Notes: generated from the sequence alone by a model not told the origin. DNA of 64,000 bases from Anderseniella sp. (GCA_028289645.1 JANQOK010000008.1:496001-560000); one strand, 5' to 3'. Positions 54,391-63,918 are shown, counted from the stretch's first letter. Program-made: numbers and translations.

Positions 54391-55200
54391 ATGACCTGGC
54401 ATCTTGATGAAACCGCAAATACCAGCGCTGGGCGGGTGGCGGCCGGACGCGCCGGTACCGGACCTGCCCTGGTGTTGGCGCATGGCTGGCCGTGGTCGTC
54501 CTATTCATGGCACCGGGTGATTCCGGAACTGGCGGAACGCTACAAGGTGCACTGGTACGACATGCCCGGCTACGGTCGCTCCAGCATGGATGCAGACCAG
54601 GCTACATCTCTGGACGTGCAGGGTCGGGTGTTCGCCGAGATGCTGTCACACTGGAAGCTTGAGCGCCCGCATGTCATCGCGCATGACTTTGGCGGTGCCA
54701 CCACCTTGCGCGCGCACCTTCTGCACGGGTGCGAGTTTGAAACCTATGTGCTGATGAACGTGGTTGCCATGCGGCCATGGGGGTCGGAATTCTTCGACCA
54801 TGTGGGCCGCCACGTCGAAGCATTTCTCGGGCTGCCTGCACACATTCACCAGGCCGTGGTGGAAGCCTATATCGGGGGCGCGCTCGCATCGGACATCGAC
54901 GCCGGTGACTTCGAAGCGCTCGTCTCGCCGTGGCTGAGCGAGGCCGGACGGGGCAGCTTTTACCGCCAGTTTGCCCAGGCCGACGAGCGCTACACGGCCG
55001 AAGTCGAACCGATGCTCGGCGACATCCGATGCCCGGTCAACATCCTGTGGGGTGAGGATGATCCGTGGATTCCACTGGCGCGCGGCAAGGCACTGCATAA
55101 GCTGGTCGGCAAGGGATCGTTCACCCCCCTGCCCGGCCTCGGCCACCTGCCGCAGCTGGAGGCACCCGACCTGGTGCTGAGGCACCTGGGCAACCTGTGA
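54391..55200 (+). CDS. Alpha/beta hydrolase with Asp nucleophile (dehalogenase/epoxide hydrolase-like)
   Basis: A 269-residue alpha/beta hydrolase. The nucleophile elbow is VIAHDFGGATT, so the nucleophile is Asp as in haloalkane/fluoroacetate dehalogenases and epoxide hydrolases. HGWPWSSYSW supplies the oxyanion region, GEDDPW the acid and GLGHLPQLE the His. Substrate unknown. Confidence 0.8.
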   Translation: MTWHLDETANTSAGRVAAGRAGTGPALVLAHGWPWSSYSWHRVIPELAERYKVHWYDMPGYGRSSMDADQATSLDVQGRVFAEMLSHWKLERPHVIAHDFGGATTLRAHLLHGCEFETYVLMNVVAMRPWGSEFFDHVGRHVEAFLGLPAHIHQAVVEAYIGGALASDIDAGDFEALVSPWLSEAGRGSFYRQFAQADERYTAEVEPMLGDIRCPVNILWGEDDPWIPLARGKALHKLVGKGSFTPLPGLGHLPQLEAPDLVLRHLGNL

Positions 55201-55206
55201 AACCGA

Positions 55207-56040
55207 TCAAAGATCGCTTTCCCTGACAGCCTTGTTGTAGTGTGTAGCAACTCGAACTCCGAATGCTTTCACCGCCGCAGAAATAACGCGCTCCAGCGCC
55301 AGAAATACTTTGTCGTTGCGTGACATACTGGCCCTGGAGCTCAGAAATTTAAGATACCGGTCAAGTTCCTGATCCGTCAGTTGGTGATACATAAACGCCA
55401 GCACTGCAGGCAGCTGATCGTCGACGATTGCCTCTATCTTCGGCTTCTGCTGAACAATCATCCTGTTCAGCGTTTCATCATCGACCGAATCCGGAAAGAA
55501 GCCCCCGAGCTTCATTCCGTTCATCATCGCAATCGTAACGTTCATTGCAATGGCAATCGAGGTTTGTCGACCGCCGGAACTGTTCAGGACTCCGGCCAGA
55601 AGGACAGCACGCCGTTCACTCATAGATGATACGAGTTGCTTGCCCTTGCTTAACATGGTCGGGCGTAGGGAGGGTTGCATGGATTGCCGCTCCAACTGCA
55701 CTACACGTTGCCCAAAAGGCGAGTCCAGAAACTGATGGATCGCTGTGCGTTCATCGTCGTCCAGCGTGGTTGCAAACTCGGCCCGCATCGTCGCTTCCAG
55801 ATGCCCGGACGTGATGACTTCATCCGCGGCCCTGATCCAGGCGGACTTCAACTTCACGTTGCCTGAAATTCCAGGCTGCGACGCAGCTTGCCTAATTTGC
55901 CCCGCAAGATCCTGGAAAACCAGATCCAGCCCGGTCTCCTTAACCAGATCACGCTGACCTGCATCGGACCTGGCGTTGGCCAACGTCAGATTGCAGGCGA
56001 ACAAAACGACAATCACAAACAGTGTGCAGACACGTGTCAC
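55207..56040 (-). CDS. Secreted DUF2059-like protein
   Basis: A 277-residue protein with a signal peptide (VVLFACNLTLANA). It has a DUF2059-like segment (IHQFLDSPFGQRVVQLE) and a second similar helical part (YLKFLSSRASMSRNDKV). Function unknown. It converges with the alpha/beta hydrolase gene. Confidence 0.65.
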   Translation of the reverse strand: MTRVCTLFVIVVLFACNLTLANARSDAGQRDLVKETGLDLVFQDLAGQIRQAASQPGISGNVKLKSAWIRAADEVITSGHLEATMRAEFATTLDDDERTAIHQFLDSPFGQRVVQLERQSMQPSLRPTMLSKGKQLVSSMSERRAVLLAGVLNSSGGRQTSIAIAMNVTIAMMNGMKLGGFFPDSVDDETLNRMIVQQKPKIEAIVDDQLPAVLAFMYHQLTDQELDRYLKFLSSRASMSRNDKVFLALERVISAAVKAFGVRVATHYNKAVRESDL

Positions 56041-56273
56041 GGGTTAGCTCCCCCTGTAAGCAGCATGAAGATTCCCGGACATTCTCGCACACTGAAGTCA
56101 GGCACGGTAGAAAATTCCTGGTACAGAGCACTGAGTAACCTGGCTCGGCTTTTGGTTCATGTGAAATATGTGGTGTCGGACACCGCAGTATCCCGACCCG
56201 CGACCGACCTGGATTGATGGTCCCCGGAACATACCAGTCCCGGGGAACCGCACTGCAAATGTATCCTACCCTT

Positions 56274-57206
56274 TTATGGCTTTGCCTTCGGCAGATCATC
56301 GGACGCACCCCATTCGGCCCACGAGCGGTGATAGGTCCTGACTCTCGGAAATCCCAGCACCCGCAAGGTGAAGTAGCTGTGGGACGAGGCCTCGCCGGTC
56401 TGGCAGTGGATCACGATGTTGCGGTCCGGCGTAATGCCGTGCCCGGCAAACCGGGCCAGCAGTTCATCGGCCGGTTTAAGCATCATGTCCTCCGTCAGGT
56501 TTTGCGTCCAGGGCAGGTTCTTTGCCCATGGAATATGCCCATCTTCAAACACTTCGTTGGGACGCACATCGATCACCACAGTGTGTTTGTCGGCGCGGTG
56601 CGACAGGATGTAGTCAGCGCTGGCGTACCGACGGGGTGTGCGGGTAACCGCAAACTTGGCAACCGCTGCGCTGGCCATTTCAGCAGCGATGTCGGCCATA
56701 TTCCGTTTTTTGGGTTTTGCCAGTTCCCGTCCGGCCCGTGTCCAGGCCTGCACCCCGCCGTTCAGCATGCTCACCCGGCGGTGTCCGAAATACTCCAGCA
56801 GCCAGAACAGCCTGGATGCGCGGAAACCACCTTCATCGTCATACAGCACGACGCGAGAGGACTGGCTGATGCCGTTGCCGGCCAGCAGTGCCGCCAATTC
56901 GCTGTCGGACTTCAAGGCGCCGGCAATGGCGGACTCCGGATCGGTGAGACTGGTGAAGGGAATGTTCACCGCGCCGGGGATATGGCCCTCGCGAAACGCG
57001 CCACGCGGGCGCAGATCGACAATGCGGAGCTCTTTCTGACCGCCCAGCCAGGTTTTCTTGTCCTCATTCTCGATAACCTTGACCAGCCCGGCAACTGATG
57101 TCACCAAATGCGAATTGGCATACTCCGCCGCCCTGGCGTCAGGCACCGCCAAGCCCATGGTGAATGCAAACAACAAGGCGGCGCAGCGCGCAGATGTACA
57201 AAACAT
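56274..57206 (-). CDS. Periplasmic rhodanese-type sulfurtransferase
   Basis: A 310-residue protein with a signal peptide ending PDARAAE; ATG 57206 follows AAAGGA. Two rhodanese domains are present. The C-terminal one has the catalytic cysteine loop VIHCQTGEASSHS; in the N-terminal one the loop reads VLYDDEGGFRASRLF without Cys, so it is inactive. It moves sulfane sulfur (from thiosulfate or 3-mercaptopyruvate). It follows a peroxiredoxin gene on the same strand. Confidence 0.88.
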   Translation of the reverse strand: MFCTSARCAALLFAFTMGLAVPDARAAEYANSHLVTSVAGLVKVIENEDKKTWLGGQKELRIVDLRPRGAFREGHIPGAVNIPFTSLTDPESAIAGALKSDSELAALLAGNGISQSSRVVLYDDEGGFRASRLFWLLEYFGHRRVSMLNGGVQAWTRAGRELAKPKKRNMADIAAEMASAAVAKFAVTRTPRRYASADYILSHRADKHTVVIDVRPNEVFEDGHIPWAKNLPWTQNLTEDMMLKPADELLARFAGHGITPDRNIVIHCQTGEASSHSYFTLRVLGFPRVRTYHRSWAEWGASDDLPKAKP

Positions 57207-57238
57207 GATGTTTCCTTTCTTGCGATGGGGTTGATGCA

Positions 57239-57895
57239 TCAGGCCGGTTCCGGCACATAGCGGATGTAAGGCTTGGGCGCGCGCCAGCCGTTGGGAAACA
57301 CCTGCCGCGCCTCGTCATCGGACAGGCTGTATGTGATGAGCACCTCATCACCCCGGCTCCAGTCCGCAGGCGTTACCACATTGCTTCCATGACTAAGTTG
57401 CAGGGCATCGATCGCGCGCAGAAGTTCAGCGAAATTGCGCCCGGTACTCATCGGATAAGTCATCATCAGCTGTATTGTCTTGTCGGGCGCGATGACGAAC
57501 ACGCCGCGGACCGTGGAATTGTCCGCCGCCGAACGGAGGCCGGACCCCTTAGCCGTTGCCGGCAACATGCCGTACTTCTTGGTCACAACCAGCCCGGTAT
57601 CGGCTATCAGCGGATAGGCGATGGGTGCACCGGCAACCTCGGCAACATCCTTGGACCATGCAATATGATCTGCAAGCGGGTCGGTGCTGATGCCGATAAC
57701 TTTCACGCCACGGCGTTCGAACTCCGGCAGCTTGGAAGCCATCGATCCGAGTTCAGTACTGCATACCGGGGTGAAGTCCTTGGGATGCGAGAACAGGATG
57801 CACCAGTTGTCGCCGATCCAGTCGTGAAAGCGGATCGGACCAACTGTCGTTTCAGCCTCGAAGTCAGGGGCCGTACTGCCAAGTCGAAGTGTCAT
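57239..57895 (-). CDS. 1-Cys peroxiredoxin (Prx6 family)
   Basis: A 218-residue Prx6-type protein with the peroxidatic Cys in KDFTPVCSTELG and long C-terminal arm (WRAPKPYIRYV). There is no resolving Cys in the usual place. It reduces peroxides in the cytoplasm. Co-located with the rhodanese and the divergent LysR gene. Confidence 0.92.
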   Translation of the reverse strand: MTLRLGSTAPDFEAETTVGPIRFHDWIGDNWCILFSHPKDFTPVCSTELGSMASKLPEFERRGVKVIGISTDPLADHIAWSKDVAEVAGAPIAYPLIADTGLVVTKKYGMLPATAKGSGLRSAADNSTVRGVFVIAPDKTIQLMMTYPMSTGRNFAELLRAIDALQLSHGSNVVTPADWSRGDEVLITYSLSDDEARQVFPNGWRAPKPYIRYVPEPA

Positions 57896-58104
57896 TTCAA
57901 GTCTCCTTTGTTATTGGCGCATCACTTGCGATGCATATTGGTGTGCAAGTACCCGGCATCTGATTGCGGGCTCCTTGGAAGGTCGGGCCGCGGCGTTGCC
58001 GTGCATTGGCTGAGCGCGATAAAGGCAGAACGGTCCGGCGGTGTCGCCCCGAGATGTCGCGACGGGGGGTTGCATTCCTGCAAACGACACAAATAGTTTC
58101 AGGC

Positions 58105-58950
58105 ATGAACTGGGATGATCTGAAAGTTGCAATTGCAGTCCACAGGAGCGGCAGCTACGCGGCCGCTGCGGCGCGGTTGAGGGTCGATGAAACGACTGTC
58201 GCCAGGCGCATTTCGCGGCTGCAGCGAGACCTCGGGATTGTGCTGTTTGACGCGGTTGACGGCGGCCGGCAAGCCACGGAGGCAGGCGCCAAAGTCCTGA
58301 AGCAGGCACTGGAAATGGCAGGCCCTGCAGAGGAGATCGAGACACATGGAGCGGCAATCGAAACAGCGGCCAAAACCTTCCGCATCGCAACCACAGACTC
58401 AATTGCCGTGCGCGTACTCAGTCCGCGTGTCACCGCGCTGCTGAATGAATTTCCTGGCCTGAAGATCGAGTTTCTGGCGTCAACCGAGAACGTCAATTTT
58501 TCCCGCTGGGAGGCAGATGCCGCGATCCGGCTGCACAAACCGGAAAGAGGTGATTTCCTGGTTTCCAGGATCGCCGCCATCAGGCTCTACCTGATCTGTC
58601 CCCGTGTACATGATGGAGCGGAAACACCCATGCTGTATGCCTACCCGGAAGAACTGGACGCCTCGCCGGAATCACGGTTCCTGCAGGCGGCAGACTTGAA
58701 CAGCACGGTGCGCTGCATCACCAAGAACCTGCTGGTCGCGGAACAACTGATCCGATCAGGCCAGTGCGGTGGCGTGCTGCCCGGTTTCATGTGTGCCGAC
58801 TTGCGTGAAAACCCGCACTTCGAAGTGACAGAATTGCCCGAACCTCGCAATGTCTGGCTGCTGCTGCAACCCCACCTGAAGGACGACCCGATGACCCGCA
58901 CCATCGTAAGCTGGATCAAGACGGTATTGAAAGAAGCCACGAGCCGATAA
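58105..58950 (+). CDS. LysR family regulator
   Basis: A 281-residue LysR protein with HTH VHRSGSYAAAAARLRVDETTV. The ATG at 58105 is chosen although the frame extends upstream. Divergent from the peroxiredoxin-rhodanese pair and a candidate regulator of it. Confidence 0.88.
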   Translation: MNWDDLKVAIAVHRSGSYAAAAARLRVDETTVARRISRLQRDLGIVLFDAVDGGRQATEAGAKVLKQALEMAGPAEEIETHGAAIETAAKTFRIATTDSIAVRVLSPRVTALLNEFPGLKIEFLASTENVNFSRWEADAAIRLHKPERGDFLVSRIAAIRLYLICPRVHDGAETPMLYAYPEELDASPESRFLQAADLNSTVRCITKNLLVAEQLIRSGQCGGVLPGFMCADLRENPHFEVTELPEPRNVWLLLQPHLKDDPMTRTIVSWIKTVLKEATSR

Positions 58951-59051
58951 TCACCGGCAATTTCCGGGTTGCAGGCTAGCCAGCCCTGAAATCAATCTGT
59001 ATACAAATCAGCTATCATACCCTACTTGAGATCAATATCTGGAGACACACC

Positions 59052-59552
59052 ATGAAACGCATGTTCGTTGCCGGTTTACTGTGCGGCCTCGTCTCGCTGC
59101 CCGCAGCCGCAGAGCCGATCTCCTGGACCGGCACCTACGAGGGTCACTTCGTGTGTGACCACATCAATGGCCGTGCCGCAGGCGGCTTCAGCCGAGCCTT
59201 CCAGGTCCACGTCCGGCACGACGGCACCGCACTGGACGTGGAGACATTTGCGCTGATCAGCCCGGAAACCAAGGGCAAGCCCTCGCTTTACAGCGGCAAG
59301 GTGCAGGACATCGCCGGCGGTCAGGTGATGGCCGGATATCTGGAGGCCTGCAAGGGCCGGTTCGACTACAAGGAACTTGTACGGATCTTTCCAGCCAGCG
59401 GCGTCGGCCAGTCATTCAGCTTTGCCGCGGACACCATCTTCATTACCGAGGCACTGCCGGGTGCGGAAGGCAGACTGGTGGTCGAAAGCTGCAAATGGGC
59501 GTTGAAGCGCACCTCCACGGACGTGCCGGAATTCGAGACGTGCCCGAAATAG
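59052..59552 (+). CDS. Secreted protein of unknown function
   Basis: 166 residues with a signal peptide ending LPAAAEP and a GGAG ribosome site. Four Cys (HFVCDH, LEACKG, VESCKW, FETCPK) suggest two disulfides. No family recognised. Confidence 0.75.
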   Translation: MKRMFVAGLLCGLVSLPAAAEPISWTGTYEGHFVCDHINGRAAGGFSRAFQVHVRHDGTALDVETFALISPETKGKPSLYSGKVQDIAGGQVMAGYLEACKGRFDYKELVRIFPASGVGQSFSFAADTIFITEALPGAEGRLVVESCKWALKRTSTDVPEFETCPK

Positions 59553-59612
59553 ATACTGAGCGTGGTGCAGGTACTGAGCAGCCGGTTGCCTGTTCACAAT
59601 ACTCAGCCCGCC

Positions 59613-60011
59613 CTAACCGGGCCAGATCAACTCCAGGCGAATGCCGCCGGGCTCGGCGAACATCATGTGCCGACGCGGACCATCGCCCAACGGCTCAGGC
59701 ATGAATTCCACCTCAACGCCGGGCCAGGCCGCCACCCTGTCGGCAAGCTCGGCCAACTGCGGTTCGGTTTCCACCTGAATGGCCAGATGATGCAGCCCGA
59801 CATTGGTGCGCCGGTCGAACCGGGTCACCTGGTGCGTCCTGTCGACCTGCCAAAGGGTCAGGCGCAGATTGCCGTCGGTGACGGAGTTGCGGGAGTAACT
59901 GTCATCGCGGGCGATTTCCTGCCAGCCGAGCACCTCGGTGAAGAATGCTGTGGTCTGATCCAGGTCGAAAACCGACAGACCGAGATGGTTGAGCCCTGAC
60001 GTTTCAGCCAT
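59613..60011 (-). CDS. VOC superfamily protein
   Basis: 132 residues from ATG 60011 (the frame is open further upstream without support). VOC pattern: LNHLGLSVFDLDQTTAFFTEV, GLHHLAIQVE and GGIRLELIWPG giving the metal-ligand Glu. Downstream of the TfoX-like gene on the same strand. Substrate unknown. Confidence 0.85.
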   Translation of the reverse strand: MAETSGLNHLGLSVFDLDQTTAFFTEVLGWQEIARDDSYSRNSVTDGNLRLTLWQVDRTHQVTRFDRRTNVGLHHLAIQVETEPQLAELADRVAAWPGVEVEFMPEPLGDGPRRHMMFAEPGGIRLELIWPG

Positions 60012-60114
60012 GCGCGCCTCGTGTTGTTCAGCACAATTGACCTGCCTGTCTCGCGTACGATCGTCACGCGAACAAGGTACAATCCGGTTGAATGATGAGA
60101 GCCAGCCGCCCCGC

Positions 60115-60465
60115 CTATTTCTTCTTTGTCGGCTTGCCCGGAAGGCTTTGCGCATACGCCAGGCACCTGGTGAACCAGTCTTTCAACACGACCGGGTCCG
60201 CAATCATCTGCGGCGGAACGGCAACATATTCCTTCATCACCGCACCGTACTGCGTTACAGGATCTGTCTTGAAGGCGGTCACGAACACCGTGCGATCCTC
60301 TTCCGAAAGCCGCAGGCATAACGTACCGGCCTTGTCGAGAAAGCTGAACATGTTGCCGTTCAGTGATGTGTACGGGTTGGCTTTGCCTTTGACCCTGTCG
60401 CCACAGGTATCGGCAACGAGGTCCCGGTACCTTTCCAAGATACGCTCATATTCGATATCTGCCAT
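60115..60465 (-). CDS. TfoX N-terminal-like / YjbR-type small protein
   Basis: 116 residues from ATG 60465, nine bases after AAAGGAGG. The chain (NPYTSLNGNMFSFLDKAGTLCLRLSEEDRTVF) looks like the TfoX N-terminal fold. It is followed by the VOC gene. Function unknown; not evidence of competence by itself. Confidence 0.65.
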   Translation of the reverse strand: MADIEYERILERYRDLVADTCGDRVKGKANPYTSLNGNMFSFLDKAGTLCLRLSEEDRTVFVTAFKTDPVTQYGAVMKEYVAVPPQMIADPVVLKDWFTRCLAYAQSLPGKPTKKK

Positions 60466-60836
60466 GGCGCCGTCGCCTCCTTTCACTGCACTGAACCACC
60501 ACGGTCTGCCTGTACAGTATGGCGGCGTGGTGTCGAAATCCCGTCCCGTATGCCTGGATCATGTTCTAGGCGGCAAGCTGGATCGAGCCAAATCTGATCG
60601 CTAAGCGTATGTAATATATAAATTTTATTGCCTCTAATGAGAATATGAATCAACTGCTAACGGAGTGTATCACGACGGTTCGCCGACAGCCGCCAGCGAC
60701 TATTCGAGCCGGTGTTGGAATATCCATGCACTTGAGCAGGCACTATCGTAACGGCTGCACCGGGTCCTCAAATGTCGAAGGCAGCGCGGAGATGCTCCGG
60801 CTGCCTTCCTGTCATTCACAGTATGCTGTCAACGGC
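60466..60836. other. Gene-free interval with a hairpin near the GW/H-rich gene
   Basis: 371 bp. Apart from the hairpin at 60777-60808, I see no gene. An AT-rich patch around 60605-60645 may hold a promoter for the minus-strand TfoX-like gene. Confidence 0.4.
60777..60808 (-). terminator. Stable hairpin after the Gly/His/Trp-rich protein gene
   Basis: GAAGGCAGC pairs with GCTGCCTTC, and inside it CGGAG pairs with CTCCG around an ATG loop. It lies 28 bases after the stop at 60837 on the minus strand. It has only a short T-run, so Rho-independent termination is possible but not certain. Confidence 0.5.
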
Positions 60837-61163
60837 TCAGTAGAACCGGTTGCGGCACCTGTAGTAGCGGTTCCACCAGTAGCGGCGGCCGGTGCGGCGT
60901 GCTTTCCGCTTCAGCCAGCGGCACTTGCGCCAGCGGTGACCGTGGCCCCAGTGTCCGCCACCCCAGCCCCAGCCACCGTGCCAGTGACCGCCCCAACCGT
61001 GCGCCAGCACGATGCCGGCAGGTGCGGTAGTGGTGGCAGCCGTGGTGCCTGCCGCTGTAGTGGCAGTCATGCCGGCGGCAACGGTTGCATTGGCTGAAGG
61101 AGCGGCGGTGAATGCGGCAGCTGCTATGATCGCCACTGCCATGAAATTTCTCTTGTTGATCAT
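60837..61163 (-). CDS. Small secreted Gly/His/Trp-rich, Arg/Tyr-rich protein
   Basis: 108 residues with a signal peptide (FTAAPSANA), a Thr/Ala spacer, a GWGGHWHGGWGWGGGHWGH core and a basic tail rich in Arg, Trp and Tyr. The His/Gly/Trp core could bind metals such as copper or nickel. No adjacent partner gene is seen. No characterised family recognised. Confidence 0.6.
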   Translation of the reverse strand: MINKRNFMAVAIIAAAAFTAAPSANATVAAGMTATTAAGTTAATTTAPAGIVLAHGWGGHWHGGWGWGGGHWGHGHRWRKCRWLKRKARRTGRRYWWNRYYRCRNRFY

Positions 61164-61928
61164 GGTTTCAGTTCCCGTTGTTGGTCATCATGCCCGACCC
61201 GTTGATCAGCACATTGACAAACATCGCCTGAATGTTAACTGAAATTCATGTTCATCCGTGGTTCAGCTTTTCGCCACAATCGGTGGCGGCAGGCAATTGC
61301 CAGTGCCCACGCCGCTGGCGTGATACGGTGCTGCCGCTCGATGACGGATAACGAATGAACCTGATCTCAACCGGATCACGTCTCACCCATGGACACCCAC
61401 ACCATGGCTATCCACAGTCTCACAATGCCCGTTGCCGGATTTATTCCGCTTCCGCAGTCCAATGTGGGTAACCATGGTGTTGCCACGACATCATCATCAT
61501 TTTGCCCCTCTTGCGGCACGAGCTATGCGTGACGGCATGTGGTGCAAGGCTTGCGGTGAGTAGAGTATTCTTCATCCCCAGGAGCGGGTCTTGTGGCGAG
61601 TCTTCTTTGCAGAGCACATCGCCGTCGTCACATGCCGTCGCCTGGCATTTTTGGTGGTCGAACAGTTTGTCCTCGCTCCGCTCGGGCCGTTCTCCGACCC
61701 TGAACTATCGTCTGTATGGGGCCGTCATTCCAGCGTAGGCTGGAATCCATCCCGCAACGCACGCCTTGTCCTGCCGTAGTGGTGGATCCCAGCCTTCGCT
61801 GGGATGACGAGGGTGGTGAACTCCCTCCGAGGCACGAAGTGCCGAGGCAAGGCCGACCGGCCGCCGCGCGAAGCGCGCCCTAGCGGAGCGCAGCCGTTAG
61901 GCTGCTTGCGTGAGCGAAGTAAAGCACA
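61164..61928. other. 765-bp gene-free region rich in short hairpins
   Basis: Contains no credible gene. Besides the repeat pair described separately, short perfect hairpins follow one another: GGCAC-GAA-GTGCC (61831-61843), a GCGCG-AA-CGCGC-type stem near 61866 and GCAGCC-GTTA-GGCTGC (61890-61905). The nearby prophage-like genes start just beyond. Confidence 0.5.
61724..61808. repeat. Pair of inverted palindromic intergenic repeats
   Basis: GTCATTCCAGCGTAGGCTGG.. (61724-61749) and TGGATCCCAGCCTTCGCTGG.. (61783-61808) are related 26-bp elements in opposite orientation, 33 bp apart. Each is itself a hairpin (TTCCAGC/GCTGGAA; ATCCCAGC/GCTGGGAT). This is a type of dispersed intergenic repeat seen in alphaproteobacterial genomes. 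Confidence 0.75.
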
Positions 61929-62333
61929 TCACCCCTCCCCCAGCAGCCGGTCCGCCAGTATTGCGGCGATGCGATGGCGCCTAGCGGTCCTGAAGGCCCG
62001 GGTCTGGATGCGGCGGATTGTTGCCAGGCTGACGCCCTCAAAGGCATCCAGCAGCCCGTCCATATCGGCAATCTCGGGATTGTGCGCGAGCACATCCGAC
62101 ACCGCGCCAATAGTGTCGTCATGCAGTTCGCAGGCATTGGCGCGGCTTGAGTCCACGATGCATCTCAGCGTCAGGCGGACATGGCCGGGTCCGTGCCTGC
62201 GCAGCATGCGCTGCAGGGTGCGCCTGGCATGGGTGACCTTGTAGGTGCGGCCCCTTCTTGCCTTGTGGCAGGGCAGAATCTCCACCCCACATTCCCGGGC
62301 AAGCTGATCGATTTTCCCGCGTGGTCGCGTCAT
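61929..62333 (-). CDS. Hypothetical protein, probably prophage-linked
   Basis: 134 residues from ATG 62333, nine bases after GAGGAGG. Arg-rich, with a helical centre (THARRTLQRMLRRHGPGHVRL). No family recognised. On the same strand as the GcrA-like gene. Confidence 0.6.
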   Translation of the reverse strand: MTRPRGKIDQLARECGVEILPCHKARRGRTYKVTHARRTLQRMLRRHGPGHVRLTLRCIVDSSRANACELHDDTIGAVSDVLAHNPEIADMDGLLDAFEGVSLATIRRIQTRAFRTARRHRIAAILADRLLGEG

Positions 62334-62384
62334 GGTCAGAAACCTCCTCAAAGCTTGGCGTTGCGGTTTGGCCTTGAAAACAAT

Positions 62385-62999
62385 TTATCCGGCTCGCTTT
62401 TTCAGGACGATAGCAGGGCCGTCGGTGCACCTGGCATGATGGACCGGGCAATAGGCGGATCCGCGCTTCTGCGGGTCGGCGCAGAACCGGACCGTGCCAT
62501 CCGGCTGGTCGATGGGAAACCGGCAGTGGCCGTCTTCCAGATCCGCCATGTCGAGCTTGCCGGTCTGGCCGTCAAAACCTTCGGCGAACAGCGGTTTCAA
62601 CGGACTTCTGTCGAATACCGCGTCGGCGTCGAAGTCCGGCGCCTTGAGAGTGAAGAGGCTCGGCTTGCGCTTGCGCCGCCTGAGCCCATGCTGCGTCACG
62701 ACATTGCCGATGGTGCCGACGGTGACACCGAACGCAGCCGCGATCTCGGCATAGCTCAGCCTGTCGTCCAGCAACCGCGCCACACGGGAAATGGCGGCAT
62801 CGTCCCAGCTGTTGCGCTTTCTTACCGGCTCGATGCCAAACCGGCGCCACACCGAAACAATGGCATTGCGGGTGGACCCGGTCATCGCGCCGATCTGGCG
62901 CGACGTGTAGCCCTGAGCTGTCAGCTTTCTGACCTGCTCGACCTTGTCCTGTGTCCATTTCGTCGGCCTTGAACTCTTCGCCGGTTTGTTCGTTGCCAT
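62385..62999 (-). CDS. GcrA-like cell-cycle regulator
   Basis: 204 residues from ATG 62999. Two HTH-like segments (TSRQIGAMTGSTRNAIVSVW and YAEIAAAFGVTVGTIGNVV) and the GcrA C-terminal cysteine/histidine pattern CRFPIDQP...FCADP...YCPVHHARC. GcrA proteins act with sigma70 at methylated promoters in alphaproteobacteria. Its position next to a phage-type repressor suggests a phage-carried paralogue. Confidence 0.8.
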   Translation of the reverse strand: MATNKPAKSSRPTKWTQDKVEQVRKLTAQGYTSRQIGAMTGSTRNAIVSVWRRFGIEPVRKRNSWDDAAISRVARLLDDRLSYAEIAAAFGVTVGTIGNVVTQHGLRRRKRKPSLFTLKAPDFDADAVFDRSPLKPLFAEGFDGQTGKLDMADLEDGHCRFPIDQPDGTVRFCADPQKRGSAYCPVHHARCTDGPAIVLKKRAG

Positions 63000-63040
63000 G
63001 ACCTGCCTCACCTGTCGGTTGGATACGGCCCGTTAACATA

Positions 63041-63117
63041 ATAGGACTATACCTATAGTCAAGCGGAAAATTCCTATTAGACATTTCTCCTATTTCCTGA
63101 GAGGCTTATTCCTATGA
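63041..63117. promoter_or_regulatory. Repressor operator cluster upstream of the S24 repressor
   Basis: ATAGGACTATACCTAT (63041-63056) is followed by TTCCTAT copies at 63071 and near 63109, the last overlapping the repressor start codon. The half-site TTCCTAT/ATAGGAA recurs, as expected for lambda-like operators controlling both the GcrA-like gene and the repressor. Confidence 0.7.
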
Positions 63118-63806
63118 CTGATCCCGTACGCACACGCATCCGCCAGCTGATCTCCGACAACGGCCTTGACATGAAGGGCCTGTCGCTGGCGCTGGGCAAA
63201 AACCACGCCTACCTGCAGCAATATCTGGAGCGCGGCATCCCGAAGGAGCTCAACGAGCGCTCGCGCATGCTGCTGGCCGAGCAGCTCGGGGTCGACGAGG
63301 CCGAGCTTGGCGGCCCGCTCGGGCCACGGCCGGGCAGAGCCGCCGTCAGCGTGCAGGAGCAGATTCCGGAAATCGATGTGCATGCCGGCGCCGGCGGCGG
63401 CGGCTTTACCGCGCTTGAATCACATTCCAGCAACGGCATGACCTTCAGCCGTGAAGTGGTGCGCGATCACTGGCGCCTGCCCGACTGGCTGCTGTACAGC
63501 CTCAATGCCAAGTCCGGCAACCTGGCCGCCTTCCCGGTGCAGGGCGACAGCATGTCGCCAACGCTGCTGGACGGCGACGTGGTGTTCGTGGACACCCGCA
63601 TACGGCAGCCGTCACCGCCGGGCCTGTTCGTGCTGGCCGACGAGTTTGGCGGGGTCATCGTCAAGCGGCTGGAAGTCTCCAGCGGCCCCGGCGACGAAAA
63701 TGTCATGGTCCGGGTCGGTTCAGACAATCCGCATCACCTGACCAAGGAACTGCGCCTGGACGAGATCTCCATCGTCGGGCGCTATGTCGGCAGGTTCACC
63801 AGGTAG
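63114..63806 (+). CDS. S24-family phage repressor (LexA/CI-like peptidase)
   Basis: 230 residues. The N-terminus is an HTH (GLSLALGKNHAYLQQYLERG) and the C-terminus an S24 autopeptidase: catalytic Ser in VQGDSMSPTL and Lys in GGVIVKRLEV. Likely a prophage maintenance repressor cleaved on DNA damage. Operators flank it on both sides. Confidence 0.85.
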   Translation: MTDPVRTRIRQLISDNGLDMKGLSLALGKNHAYLQQYLERGIPKELNERSRMLLAEQLGVDEAELGGPLGPRPGRAAVSVQEQIPEIDVHAGAGGGGFTALESHSSNGMTFSREVVRDHWRLPDWLLYSLNAKSGNLAAFPVQGDSMSPTLLDGDVVFVDTRIRQPSPPGLFVLADEFGGVIVKRLEVSSGPGDENVMVRVGSDNPHHLTKELRLDEISIVGRYVGRFTR

Positions 63807-63918
63807 ACCTGACGGGCAACTGACCGCATGTATCGCGCGGCGTCGGCAGCAGGCGCAGGGCAAGCCTCCGGGACCAACAGGATTTTTCCTACAAACCTCG
63901 ATTTTCCTATTTGCAATT

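Noticed and set aside
61502-61779. Short plus-strand frames in the 61-62 kb repeat region
   Set aside because: They run through palindromic repeats and show no protein-like conservation pattern or ribosome site.
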